Shown: piece after piece, positions 43,125-51,231 of the stretch
Layout of the letters: every line of letters begins with the position of its first letter
Numbering within the stretch: position 1 is the stretch's first letter
Source: Candidatus Thiodiazotropha sp. (ex Epidulcina cf. delphinae)
GTDB lineage: Bacteria > Pseudomonadota > Gammaproteobacteria > Chromatiales > Chromatiaceae
DNA length: 64,000 nt
NCBI GenBank assembly: GCA_025656455.1
Contig: JAHXHS010000011.1
Span: 1-64,000 of the forward strand
Direction of reading: 5' to 3'
Program-made: the position numbers and the translations under genes
The notes under the pieces: generated by a model
Database searches by the model: none
What the model was told of the DNA's origin: nothing
The model's input: the letters and a program-made list of their open reading frames with translations, nothing else

Positions 43125-43272
43125 CGTGATAGTCCTGCTGTTTTATTGTGCGCGATCATATCAGGCGCTGCGGTGATGGGATAGTCGGAATGTCGCTGAG
43201 CGGGCGCTAGGATTTTGGCTATTTATCGGCTAGGCTGCGCCAAACAAGCTGGAATCGGGGGACAAGATCCGC

Positions 43273-44046
43273 ATGCCGAATGACGCACCGCTGTTTGATG
43301 CTCATTTCCATATCATCGACGACGCCTATCCACTGGTGGCCAATCAAGGTTATCTACCCGAGGCCTTTACCTGCGACGACTATCTTGAGCGGATGGAGGG
43401 CCGGCAACTCGTGGGTGGCGCGGTGGTTTCAGGTTCCTTTCAGGGGTTCGACCAGGGCTATCTCCTGGCCGCGTTGAGACGGCTGGGTGAGGGTTTTGTG
43501 GGGGTCACTCAGTTGCCTGCCGGGGTCGATGATACAACCCTGGAGCAGTTGCACCAGGCCGGTGTGCGGGCGGTGCGGTTCAATCTGTTTCGCGGAGGGT
43601 CGGAGGCGGTCTCCCGCCTGGATGGGTTCGCTCGCCGTGTTCATGAGCGCCTGGGCTGGCATGTGGAGCTCTATCTGGACGCTCAAGCCCTTGAGCATCT
43701 GTATCCTGTACTCGAGAGCCTTCCCGCGGTCTGCATCGATCATCTTGGGTTGTCGTTGGGTGGACAAAGGACCCTTCTGAGACTGGTCGAGCAAGGGGTG
43801 CGGGTCAAGGCCAGCGGATTCGGCCGTGTCGATTTCGACGTAGCCCCTGTGTTGCAGGATCTCTATGCAGCCAATCCTCACAGCCTTATGTTCGGCACGG
43901 ACCTGCCTTCGACCCGCGCCCCCAGGCCCTATCAGGAGAGCGATATGGCCCTGGTGAAGGAGGCCTTGAGTGAGGATGGGGCCAGACGGGTATGTTGCGA
44001 GAACGCACTCGCGTTTTATCGGCTGGCCGGGTTAATGGTGTCCTGA
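43273..44046 (+). CDS. Amidohydrolase family metal-dependent hydrolase (PDC/TIM-barrel type)
   Basis: A 257-residue TIM-barrel hydrolase. DAHFHI near residue 9 is the strand-1 metal motif, RFNLF and CIDHLGLSLGG near 155 belong to later strands, and FGTDLPSTRAPRPY near 212 is the C-terminal Asp motif typical of amidohydrolase-2 (2-pyrone-4,6-dicarboxylate lactonase-like) proteins. The substrate is unknown. The PqiA-like gene begins 8 bases after its stop, so the two are probably cotranscribed. Confidence 0.82.
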   Translation: MPNDAPLFDAHFHIIDDAYPLVANQGYLPEAFTCDDYLERMEGRQLVGGAVVSGSFQGFDQGYLLAALRRLGEGFVGVTQLPAGVDDTTLEQLHQAGVRAVRFNLFRGGSEAVSRLDGFARRVHERLGWHVELYLDAQALEHLYPVLESLPAVCIDHLGLSLGGQRTLLRLVEQGVRVKASGFGRVDFDVAPVLQDLYAANPHSLMFGTDLPSTRAPRPYQESDMALVKEALSEDGARRVCCENALAFYRLAGLMVS

Positions 44047-44053
44047 AACAGGC

Positions 44054-44548
44054 ATGATTGACGCAGAGATATGGCCGATTCCGGCGCGGACCGCGACACA
44101 ACTGCTCTGGTTATTGCTGCTAGCCAGCGGTTTGTTGCTTGCCGGTCTGTGGCTGCCGATGCTGACCCTGACCAAATTTCTCTTTATAGCGAGTTCGTTC
44201 TCCGTCATTTCCGGTGTTGTGGAGCTGCTTAACAGGGGGGAGTGGTTCCTGTTTCTGGTGGTCGGCCTCTTCAGCGTGATACTGCCCCTGCTCAAAATTA
44301 CCCTGCTGTTTGTCATGTTGTACACCCGCGAGATCAGATCGGCGCGGTTGGGTCACCTCCTTAGACTGATGCACGATTACGGCCGCTGGGCGATGCTGGA
44401 TGTGATGGTGGTGGCGGTGATGATCGTTACCGTGAAACTCGGTGTGGTGGCGGAGATCGAAATTCATTCAGGCCTCTATCTGTTCGGCGTCGCCGTACTG
44501 CTGATCATGTTCATCACCCACAGGGTAGTATCCTACGCACGGAGTTAA
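44054..44548 (+). CDS. Paraquat-inducible protein A (PqiA)-like membrane protein
   Basis: A 164-residue inner-membrane protein with about four spans, one PqiA module: LLLAGLWLPMLTL, FSVISGVVELLNRGEWFLF, SVILPLLKI and GRWAMLDVMVVAVMI near 110, the family's most conserved motif. PqiA-type proteins work with MCE-domain proteins in lipid transport between membranes, but full PqiA has two modules, and no MCE gene is adjacent. It follows the amidohydrolase gene closely and ends before a repeat tip. Confidence 0.85.
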   Translation: MIDAEIWPIPARTATQLLWLLLLASGLLLAGLWLPMLTLTKFLFIASSFSVISGVVELLNRGEWFLFLVVGLFSVILPLLKITLLFVMLYTREIRSARLGHLLRLMHDYGRWAMLDVMVVAVMIVTVKLGVVAEIEIHSGLYLFGVAVLLIMFITHRVVSYARS

Positions 44549-44570
44549 CAGGCCCTAACACGACATACCT

Positions 44571-44584
44571 GGTTGCCGGGTTAA
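44571..44584. repeat. Single ACCCGGCAAC-family right tip
   Basis: GGTTGCCGGGTTAA, the right tip of the family with its TA, stands alone between the PqiA-like gene and the maeB relic. Confidence 0.65.
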
Positions 44585-44733
44585 TAGTGGCGCAGCCCCT
44601 GATTCGCCGGAGCTCCTGCTTGTGGAATGGCAATGGCGAAGATATATTCTATGTCGCCGTCTGTGCCAACAAAATCTGGGCCTCGGCTACACTCTATTGA
44701 ACCAATCGCCACCCCATTCATCAAGGACACTAG

Positions 44734-45063
44734 ATGCCTGAAGCGTTGAGACGAGCTGCCCTCGACTATCATCGCTCGCCCAGACCGGGCAAGCTCGAGA
44801 TCAAGGCCACCAAGCCGATGGCCAATCAGTGTGATCTGGCGCTTGCCTACTCGCCCGGCGTGGCGGCAGCTTGCCAGGAGATCGAGGAGGATCCCAACAA
44901 GGCCGCCGATTATACAGCGCGTGGCAATTTAGTGGCGGTTGTCACCAACGGTTCCGCGGTGCTTAGGTTGGGGGAGATCGGCGGCCTCGCCGCCAATCTG
45001 TTGATTATGCCGAATCAGGATGCCGCGAACGTGGCGTTCAACCGCCTCATTTACATTGCATAG
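44734..45063 (+). pseudogene. maeB: NADP-malic enzyme (maeB) relic with huge in-frame internal deletion
   Basis: Residues 1-85 match the N-terminus of Mae[32 protein letters not shown] and [28 protein letters not shown]. The frame then jumps to [18 protein letters not shown], a motif from the C-terminal phosphotransacetylase-like domain of MaeB (the family reads LVMPNLDAANIAFNLLK), and stops after IYIA. About 600 residues, including the NADP and metal sites, are missing from a normal protein of about 760, so malic enzyme activity is lost. It lies 17 bases upstream of sdhC and its promoter may now serve the sdh operon. Confidence 0.8.
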
Positions 45064-45080
45064 AATCGGAAAGAGAAACC

Positions 45081-45461
45081 ATGCCAGACACCAAATCAAG
45101 ACCGGTCTTTCTCAATCTCATCCAGATACGCCTGCCGATGGCTGGCATTATGTCGATCATCCATCGTGTAACCGGTGTGGTGATGGTGTTTGCCATTCCG
45201 CTTCTGATCTATCTGTTCGGCCTCTCTCTCAGTGGCGCCGACGGCTTTGCCGATGTCAGGGCGATGTTCGCCAATGGGCTGGTGAGATTGATTCTGTTTC
45301 TTTTCTTGTGGGGGTTGATGCACCATTTCCTGGCCGGTATCCGCTACCTGCTGATCGATATCGATATTGGTGTGGATAAGCCGCTGTTTCGCCAGACCGC
45401 CTGGGCCGTTACCCTGGCGGCGCCGGTATTGGCCCTGATGCTGTTGGGAGGTCTCCTATGA
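45081..45461 (+). CDS. sdhC: Succinate dehydrogenase cytochrome b556 subunit
   Basis: A 126-residue membrane anchor with three spans. SIIHRVTGVVM near 27 is the SdhC signature with the conserved Ser/Arg of the quinone site, and MHHFLAGIRYLLID near 80 carries the haem-ligand His. With SdhD it anchors SdhAB and passes electrons to ubiquinone. It is preceded by GGAAAGAGAAACC and follows the maeB relic. The stop overlaps the sdhD start (ATGA). Confidence 0.92.
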   Translation: MPDTKSRPVFLNLIQIRLPMAGIMSIIHRVTGVVMVFAIPLLIYLFGLSLSGADGFADVRAMFANGLVRLILFLFLWGLMHHFLAGIRYLLIDIDIGVDKPLFRQTAWAVTLAAPVLALMLLGGLL

Positions 45462-45793
45462 GTCGTCGTGCGAGCGGCCTGAGGGCCTGGTTTTTGCAGC
45501 GGGCCAGCGCAATCTATCTGCTGCTGTTTATCCTCTATGTGCTACAGCACATGGTACTTGATGCGCCTAACGACTTTGCCGCATGGCGGGGATGGGTGGC
45601 TCAGCCCTTGGTCGGACTTGGATTGTTGCTGTTCTTTGCTTCACTGCTGCTGCATGCCTGGGTCGGCATTCGAGACGTTCTGATCGACTATGTCCACCCC
45701 ACAGCCATTCGGGTCACGATCTTGACCCTGATCGGTTTTGCGCTGATCGGCTGCGCACTCTGGGTCCTGCAGATTATCTTTCTTGCGAGCTAA
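45458..45793 (+). CDS. sdhD: Succinate dehydrogenase membrane anchor subunit
   Basis: A 111-residue three-span protein beginning MSRRASGLRAWFLQRASAIY, where QRxSA-Y is the SdhD motif, with LLHAWVGIRDVLIDYVHP near 65 giving the second haem-ligand His region. It overlaps sdhC by four bases and lies 15 bases before sdhA. It forms the quinone/haem b anchor of complex II with SdhC. Confidence 0.92.
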   Translation: MSRRASGLRAWFLQRASAIYLLLFILYVLQHMVLDAPNDFAAWRGWVAQPLVGLGLLLFFASLLLHAWVGIRDVLIDYVHPTAIRVTILTLIGFALIGCALWVLQIIFLAS

Positions 45794-45808
45794 AAGGGTT
45801 AATAATTC

Positions 45809-47569
45809 ATGGCACTGGAAAAGCAACGTTTCGATACCTTGATCCTTGGCGCGGGCGGGGCCGGACTCAATGCCGCTCTGCAACTGGCAAACGCCAATCT
45901 GAAGGTGGCGGTGGTCTCCAAGGTCTTTCCCACCCGATCCCATACCGTCGCGGCGCAGGGCGGCGTGAACGCCGCCCTGGCCAATGTCCTGCCGGACAAC
46001 TGGCACTGGCACATGTTCGATACCGTCAAGGGTTCCGACTATCTGGGTGATCAAGACGCTATTGAGTATATGTGCCGTGAGGCGATACCGACGGTTTATG
46101 AACTGGAGCACAATGGCGTTCCCTTTTCCCGTTTGACCAACGGCAAGATCTACCAAAGGGCATTCGGCGGACAGAGCCAGAACTTTGGCGGCGAACAGGC
46201 GGCGCGCACCTGCGCCGCGGCGGATCGGACCGGCCATGCGATTCTGCATACCCTCTATCAGCAGAACATCCGCGCCAAGACCCACTTCTATGACGAGTAC
46301 TTCGCCGTTGACCTGATCAAAGACAAGGAGGGAATCGTCGTTGGCGCGCTGGTGCTCAATATCGCAACCGGTGAACCACTGCTGATCGAATCCACGACCA
46401 CCCTGCTGGCTACCGGTGGTTGCGGCCAAGTGTTCCGAACCACCAGTAACGCGCACATCAATACCGGTGACGGCATGGCCATGGTCCTGCGCGCCGGATT
46501 GCCGCTGATGGATATGGAATTCTTTCAATTTCATCCGACCGGCATTGCGGGTAAAGGCATGTTGATCACCGAAGGCGTTCGAGGCGAGGGCGGTTACCTG
46601 ATCAATAAGGATGGCGATCGGTTCATGGAGAAGTACGCACCCAATGCAAAAGACCTCGCCAGCCGGGATGTGGTGTCCCGTTCGATCGTTACCGAAGTGC
46701 GTGACGGTCATGGCTGCGGCCCCGAGGCGGATCATGTGATGTTGAAGGTCAACCATCTCAGTGAGGATGTGATTGCCAAGCGTCTTCCCGGCATCCGCGA
46801 AAGCTCAAGGATTTTTGCCGGTGTCGATCCGGTTAAGGATCCGATACCGGTGTTTCCGACGGCGCATTATGTTATGGGTGGTATTCCCACGGATCGCTTT
46901 GGCCGGGTGATGCCCACATCCGAGGATAATGGAGAACATCTGCCCGGTCTCTATGCCGCCGGAGAGTGCGCCTGTGCCTCGGTGCACGGGGCAAACAGGC
47001 TCGGCGGCAACTCGTTGTTGGATATTTTGGTGTTTGGCCGTTTGGCAGGGCATAACATCATCGATTATGTGAAAGACAATGGCACTCACCGGCCCCTCGA
47101 CGAGGCTGCTGTGGAACAGGCCATGGGGCGTCTGGCGCGATGGGAGAACAAGGGAGAAGGTCTTAGCGTCAGTCAGCTGCGCAACGAGTTCCGCAAGACC
47201 ATGGAAGATCATGCCGGTGTGTTCCGTGTCGAGGAGATGATGGCCGAGGGGGTCGAGAAGGTGAGGCAGATACGCGAAAAGCTCAGCGATGTCCGCCTGA
47301 CGGATCATTCCAGCACTTTCAATATCAATCGGACCGAGGCCCTGGAGCTGGAGAATATGATCGATGTGGGGCTTTCCATAGCAGTTTCGGCACTGCATCG
47401 CAAAGAGAGCCGAGGCGCGCACTCCCGCCCCGATTATCCCAAGCGCAACGATGCGGAGTGGATGAAGCATACCTTGTATTGGCAAGAGAACGACAAGCTG
47501 GACTATAAAGGCGTGCGTGTGCAGCCACTGACTGTCGAGAGCTTTCCACCGAAGGAAAGAGTTTATTAA
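45809..47569 (+). CDS. sdhA: Succinate dehydrogenase flavoprotein subunit
   Basis: A 586-residue flavoprotein of normal length. GAGGAGLNAAL near 14 binds FAD, SHTVAAQGGVNAAL near 44 includes the His that carries the covalent flavin, FHPTGIAGKGMLITEGVRGEG holds substrate-binding residues, and HGANRLGGNSLLDILVFG and the C-terminal RGAHSRPDYPKR are conserved in SdhA. It oxidises succinate to fumarate in the TCA cycle at the inner membrane. A TTTTGAATT-type repeat follows before sdhB. Confidence 0.96.
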   Translation: MALEKQRFDTLILGAGGAGLNAALQLANANLKVAVVSKVFPTRSHTVAAQGGVNAALANVLPDNWHWHMFDTVKGSDYLGDQDAIEYMCREAIPTVYELEHNGVPFSRLTNGKIYQRAFGGQSQNFGGEQAARTCAAADRTGHAILHTLYQQNIRAKTHFYDEYFAVDLIKDKEGIVVGALVLNIATGEPLLIESTTTLLATGGCGQVFRTTSNAHINTGDGMAMVLRAGLPLMDMEFFQFHPTGIAGKGMLITEGVRGEGGYLINKDGDRFMEKYAPNAKDLASRDVVSRSIVTEVRDGHGCGPEADHVMLKVNHLSEDVIAKRLPGIRESSRIFAGVDPVKDPIPVFPTAHYVMGGIPTDRFGRVMPTSEDNGEHLPGLYAAGECACASVHGANRLGGNSLLDILVFGRLAGHNIIDYVKDNGTHRPLDEAAVEQAMGRLARWENKGEGLSVSQLRNEFRKTMEDHAGVFRVEEMMAEGVEKVRQIREKLSDVRLTDHSSTFNINRTEALELENMIDVGLSIAVSALHRKESRGAHSRPDYPKRNDAEWMKHTLYWQENDKLDYKGVRVQPLTVESFPPKERVY

Positions 47570-47630
47570 TTTTGAATGTTGAATTATGAATTTTGAATTG
47601 ATGTGCTCGCTACGCGAGCTTTTCTGAAAA
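47570..47630. repeat. TTTTGAATT-repeat with GC hairpin, between sdhA and sdhB
   Basis: Alternating TTTTGAAT/TTGAATTATGA units are followed by the hairpin GCTCGC-TAC-GCGAGC. The same layout is found at 48725-48783 and 56123-56195. Confidence 0.75.
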
Positions 47631-47695
47631 ATAGTGGGTGTGCATGTGTGACATACAGTTCATCAGTAATTATTCTAAATTGTTGAGGGCAGGTA

Positions 47696-48388
47696 ATGAA
47701 ATTCAGTGTCTATCGTTATAACCCGGATACCGACGACGAACCCTATATGCAGGGGTTTGAGGTTGAGCTGCGTCAGGGCATGATGTTGCGTGATGCTCTG
47801 TTGGCGATTCGGGAGCAGGACGAATCCTTTACCTTCAGGCACTCTTGCGGGGAGGGTGTGTGCGGTTCTGACGGTGTCAATGTCAATGGCAGTAATAAGC
47901 TGGCTTGTATTACCCCCCTGACTGAACTCAAGGAGCCGGTTGTGGTTAGACCTTTCCCAGGGCGTCCCGTGGTCCGCGACCTGGTGGTGGATATGAGCCA
48001 GTTCTATACCCGGTACAAGCAGGTCGATCCCTGGCTGATTCGCAAGGAGCCCATGCCCGAACGGGAGATTCTTCAATCACCTGAGGAGAGAGACAAGCTC
48101 GACGGTCTCTATGAGTGCATCATGTGTGGCTGCTGCTCAACTTCCTGTCCCTCGTTCTGGTGGAACCCGGATAAGTTTCTCGGACCTCAGGCGCTGTTGA
48201 GCGCCTGCCGCTTCCTTGCCGACAGTCGCGATCAGGCGGGTGAGGAGAGGCTCGATAAACTTGAGGGGCCCTACAAGCTGTTCCGCTGCCATACCATCAT
48301 GAATTGTGTCGAGGCCTGCCCGAAAGGACTCAATCCAACGAAAGCCATCGGCCATATCAAGGCAATCATGCTCAAGGACGCCATTTGA
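47696..48388 (+). CDS. sdhB: Succinate dehydrogenase iron-sulfur subunit
   Basis: A 230-residue protein with the three Fe-S centres of complex II: the 2Fe-2S site CGEGVCGSDGVNVNG...C near 56-72, the 4Fe-4S motif CIMCGCCSTSCP near 141, and the 3Fe-4S Cys in CHTIMNCVEACPKG near 198. It carries electrons from SdhA flavin to the membrane anchor. The start ATG at 47696 has GAGGGCAGGTA upstream. It is separated from sdhA by a 126-base gap containing a repeat. Confidence 0.96.
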   Translation: MKFSVYRYNPDTDDEPYMQGFEVELRQGMMLRDALLAIREQDESFTFRHSCGEGVCGSDGVNVNGSNKLACITPLTELKEPVVVRPFPGRPVVRDLVVDMSQFYTRYKQVDPWLIRKEPMPEREILQSPEERDKLDGLYECIMCGCCSTSCPSFWWNPDKFLGPQALLSACRFLADSRDQAGEERLDKLEGPYKLFRCHTIMNCVEACPKGLNPTKAIGHIKAIMLKDAI

Positions 48389-48402
48389 TTTAGTAGCCCG
48401 AT

Positions 48403-48422
48403 ATATTAAGTCGCCGGATTAA
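48403..48422. repeat. Degenerate ACCCGGCAAC-family tip between sdhB and sdhE
   Basis: ATATTAAGTCGCCGGATTAA is a one-sided, mutated right tip of the family (compare the tip at 31380-31402). Confidence 0.55.
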
Positions 48423-48459
48423 TAGTTTATAGTAATCGCATTTTTATTGAGAATTTATT

Positions 48460-48723
48460 ATGGTTATTCAGGATAGTGATCTGACGAATATAGAACGCTT
48501 ACGTTGGCAATGCCGTCGCGGCATGCTCGAACTGGATGTGTTGTTGGAGGCCTTTCTGGAGCAGCGCTATGTGGCCCTCTCCCCGCGGTTAAAAAGGCAT
48601 TTCGTGCAACTGTTGGAGTTTCCCGATCCCGTCATCCACGCCTGGTGTGTCCAGGGTCAACGGCCGGAGGATGAAGAGTTTGCCGAATTGATTTCGTCGA
48701 TTCGGGCGACCAGTGTGGCTTGA
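48460..48723 (+). CDS. sdhE: FAD assembly factor SdhE
   Basis: An 87-residue protein of the SdhE/YgfY/SDHAF2 family with the diagnostic RRGMLELDVLLEAF near 19 (RGxxE motif) and LLEFPDPVIHAWC. It promotes covalent flavin attachment to SdhA. It closes the sdhCDAB-E operon, separated from sdhB by a repeat tip. Confidence 0.92.
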   Translation: MVIQDSDLTNIERLRWQCRRGMLELDVLLEAFLEQRYVALSPRLKRHFVQLLEFPDPVIHAWCVQGQRPEDEEFAELISSIRATSVA

Positions 48724-48724
48724 G

Positions 48725-48783
48725 ATAGTTTTGAATTTTGAATTGTGAGTTTTGAGTTGTGGTGTTCGCTTTGCTCACAAACT
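48725..48783. repeat. TTTTGAATT-repeat after sdhE
   Basis: AGTTTTGAATTTTGAATTGT units are followed by a weak TTCGCTTTGCTCACAA stem; eroded copy of the family also at 47570 and 56123. Confidence 0.65.
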
Positions 48784-48790
48784 GTTAATA

Positions 48791-49007
48791 ACTCAGGTTT
48801 CGGAATTCAGATTTAACTCGTTCCCATGTTCTATGTAGGACCACATCATGTGAACAGGGCGTAGGGTGTGGCCCTGCCGCACCATGCTGAATTGCGCTCC
48901 CGTTTGCTATGATGGGTTTCTTCACTTCACGGCCCCCTGACCCAATACCTTGGGTTCCAGGGCTTCAAGTTAAGGTGCGGCAGGGCCGCACCCTACGCTG
49001 TTTGCGT
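48791..49007. mobile_element. ACTCARGTTTYGG element, copy 2 (right end eroded)
   Basis: Left TA at 48789-48790 and the tip ACTCAGGTTTCGGAATTCA match the 15816-16066 element, and the similarity runs on through CGTTCCCATGTTCTATG, the CGTAGGGTG/CACCCTACG stems and GGTTCCAGGGCTTCAAGTTA. The right terminal inverted repeat is missing. Confidence 0.75.
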
Positions 49008-49057
49008 AGAATTTGCAGCATGCATTTAACGGGATAGCAGTGACGCAATTTAGCGAT

Positions 49058-49417
49058 TCAGTGACCCATAGTGTCAAGTTTCATCAAGATATCGACCAAG
49101 ATGGCGGAGAGTTTGAACATCTCGGTCATCGCCTCTTCCATGCCTTTTTTATCGCCTGAACGTTTACACTCCAGAGCCGATTTACTAGCGTGGTGAAACC
49201 GTTCGTGCGGTTCCAGCAGGGAATCGAAAACGGTGCGTGCCTCCTCACTGATAGCAGAGGATTGCGCCGGGCCATCACTGTCGAGCCATTGCCCGAGTTT
49301 GCACGTATGATGATCGGTGCCCTGGAAGTCCCCTTTGTCTTCCAGGGTCGCCTTTAATTTACCCAGATATTGAATGTGGTCGTTCAAACGCCTTAGAAAG
49401 AATGCACTCTCACTCAT
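49058..49417 (-). CDS. Stand-alone CZB (chemoreceptor zinc-binding) domain protein
   Basis: A 119-residue four-helix protein. CZB ligands are visible: His14 (LNDHIQYL), His36-x-x-Cys39 in HHTCKLGQW and His75 in HERFHHAS. CZB domains bind zinc and sense zinc or hypochlorous acid through the Cys; they are usually fused to chemoreceptors or diguanylate cyclases, whereas here the domain is alone. The ATG at 49417 is chosen because AGGCGG lies 8 bases upstream. It is the last gene of the GTPase/globin operon or a closely following transcription unit (109-base gap). Confidence 0.8.
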   Translation of the reverse strand: MSESAFFLRRLNDHIQYLGKLKATLEDKGDFQGTDHHTCKLGQWLDSDGPAQSSAISEEARTVFDSLLEPHERFHHASKSALECKRSGDKKGMEEAMTEMFKLSAILVDILMKLDTMGH

Positions 49418-49526
49418 ATCGTTACCGCCTATTTCGTATCTACCGATAAGAGACATGCGAATCCAACCGGATATCGGTTATTGACTCACCCCTCCTTGCT
49501 GAGAGACGCCTTGCGTCAGGTTGTGG

Positions 49527-49889
49527 TCAGATCAGCTTCTCAATGCCCTCTGCGGCTCGTTTGACATCAAGAAAGATCAGGCCCAGTTTGGCATTTGTCT
49601 TAGCCAGTACGGTAACCACCGCTTCCGGTCCGGCATGGGCCATCAGGACATAACCGCTGCCACCCTTGACCAACACCTGTTCCAGTTCACCGCGGGCCAG
49701 TTCCTGAGCCGTGCGGTCACCGAGGGACAGCATCGCCGCACTCATCGCGCCGACCCGGTCTTCGTCGAGGGATTGTGGTAGCTGGGAGGCCATGATCAGG
49801 CCATCTGTCGAGATAACGGCGGAGGCCTCGATATCCGCTGAGGTGCCGTTGAGTTCACTGAGTATCGAGTTGAGCATATCTGCACGCAT
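49527..49889 (-). CDS. Roadblock/LC7 domain protein
   Basis: A 120-residue single-domain protein: MLNSILSELNGTSADIEASAVISTDG begins the fold (shortened motif ASAVISTDGLIMAS), then DRVGAMSAAMLSLGDRTAQE and GYVLMAHAGPEAVVTVLAKTNAKLGL. This is the bacterial MglB-type roadblock fold, which acts as co-GTPase-activating protein for MglA-like GTPases. A small Ras-like GTPase is encoded three genes upstream in the same orientation, making it the probable partner. Confidence 0.85.
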   Translation of the reverse strand: MRADMLNSILSELNGTSADIEASAVISTDGLIMASQLPQSLDEDRVGAMSAAMLSLGDRTAQELARGELEQVLVKGGSGYVLMAHAGPEAVVTVLAKTNAKLGLIFLDVKRAAEGIEKLI

Positions 49890-49920
49890 GATGATGTCTC
49901 CTTGAATGGGGTATCAGGGT

Positions 49921-50484
49921 TTAGTTGCCGTAAGCGCTGGCCAGGTTTTCAAACAGGGTCCTGCTCATGCCCGTAATGGCCAGAAAACGTTCCAGCTCCG
50001 CACTGAGGGAAGAGCTTTGATAGGACTGTTGCATGATCAGTAGCGAGAATCCCGTTATCGCATTAATCGCCCGCAGCAGGGGAGGGCAGCGCTGTGGATC
50101 ATCGCCATAGGTTTCGTTGATCAGGGCGATGAGTTCGTCTGTGATCAGGCTCATACCGCCGGACATGAACTCCACCGGCAGATCCACCTTTACATGCACT
50201 TGGCCTACGTGATACATGGCCCGCGTGTAGGTTGCGTCGAAGGGGCCGGTAAAGAGGCCTTCGAGCCAGGCCTGATGGGTCTTTTTCAGGTCCTCCAGTC
50301 GACCTTCGAGGAAAGGTGCTGTTTTGTCTATGCCCTGAAGGATGGTATAGAAACGCTCGGTGACCCCCTCAAGGGCCGGTTTGATCATCGGGCCTGCCTC
50401 GAGCAGCAGTGCCTCTCGTTCTGTTGTGAGGCCAGTGAAGGCCTTTGCATAGTGTGTCAGTTCCGAAAAGTCTATCTCTTCCAT
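49921..50484 (-). CDS. Protoglobin / globin-coupled sensor domain protein
   Basis: A 187-residue single-domain sensor globin. The proximal haem His is His97 in YHVGQVHVKVDLPVEFM, the typical VH(x)r(i)gLP motif of globin-coupled sensors, preceded by the conserved TRAMYHVG helix. No output domain is fused, so it could deliver O2/NO state to a separate partner. AGGAGA lies about 8 bases before the ATG. It sits between two roadblock-type proteins in an operon with a small GTPase, suggesting a gas-controlled GTPase switch (inference). Confidence 0.85.
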   Translation of the reverse strand: MEEIDFSELTHYAKAFTGLTTEREALLLEAGPMIKPALEGVTERFYTILQGIDKTAPFLEGRLEDLKKTHQAWLEGLFTGPFDATYTRAMYHVGQVHVKVDLPVEFMSGGMSLITDELIALINETYGDDPQRCPPLLRAINAITGFSLLIMQQSYQSSSLSAELERFLAITGMSRTLFENLASAYGN

Positions 50485-50588
50485 CCTGAAGTCTCCTTTG
50501 ACAGTTTTTGTTTTATCCCGTGGCTATCGACTCTATGGCTGCCTGTGCCCTATTTCACGGGGGTACAAATGGGGGCTGGAGTCGGCCA

Positions 50589-51230
50589 TCATTGATTCCT
50601 GTCGGCATAACGTGAACTCAAGGACCAGACCAAAGAGGTGAATGCCGGTTGGTTGAGTCGCGGTACGCCCTGCAAGATGAGAACGAAACGGTATTCACCG
50701 ATGAACAGGGGCCAGAATCCCACTTGACTGTTGCCTGCCGCATCGACCAGCGCCCATGCGCTGGTGGCAAGCCGGAGGTTGTTCTGGGTCAGCGCCTGGT
50801 GGCGGATGTCGAGGGAGGCGATGTCGGCACTGAGGGCGGAGAGCTCCACCGATGCCTCATGGGTGAATCCGGCTGCCGCCACAAAGAAGCCGTGACTGTC
50901 CGCCAATAACGTCTTGCCGCTGTCGCAGAGGGGGGGCAGCAGTTCAGGCAGCACCTCCTCCAGAGCGCCCGGTCGAGTGGAGCGGGGCTCCTCGAAACCC
51001 TCTATCCAGCCCAGACGCTGGGCATGATAGAGCGACTCCTTTGCGTCTGTTCCGGTAAGTTCCGTCCACGTTTCCAGGGCTTGTTGCGTCAGCAGTGGGC
51101 TGGCCTCCAGCTTCAGCAGAGCGCAAAGTAGCATCCGCAGCGGATCGTTCTCTTTGTGGGACACGGCGTAGTAGGCGCCGGCCGGAGACGGCAGCACAAA
51201 ACGGTTTTCGATCAACTGGTAGCCAGGCAT
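50589..51230 (-). CDS. Protein with C-terminal roadblock-like region
   Basis: A 213-residue protein from ATG at 51230, one base after the GTPase stop; the longer frame reaching 51293 would lie inside the GTPase gene. Residues 1-95 are helical (LLCALLKLEASPLLTQQALE) and may be a winged-helix/ubiquitin-like adaptor. Residues 105-213 look roadblock-like (LADSHGFFVAAAGFTHEAS, ELSALSADIASLD, FWPLFIGEYRFVLIL). Its position directly after the GTPase fits a GTPase regulator. The fold assignment is by eye only. Confidence 0.6.
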   Translation of the reverse strand: MPGYQLIENRFVLPSPAGAYYAVSHKENDPLRMLLCALLKLEASPLLTQQALETWTELTGTDAKESLYHAQRLGWIEGFEEPRSTRPGALEEVLPELLPPLCDSGKTLLADSHGFFVAAAGFTHEASVELSALSADIASLDIRHQALTQNNLRLATSAWALVDAAGNSQVGFWPLFIGEYRFVLILQGVPRLNQPAFTSLVWSLSSRYADRNQ

Positions 51231-51231
51231 A

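Noticed and set aside
45641..46756. A 371-codon minus-strand frame opposite sdhD/sdhA
   Set aside because: Antisense shadow of highly conserved sdh genes.
49058..49456. Longer start for the CZB protein at 49456
   Set aside because: The ATG at 49417 has an AGGCGG site at correct spacing and gives the usual N-terminus; the upstream 13 codons lack such a site.
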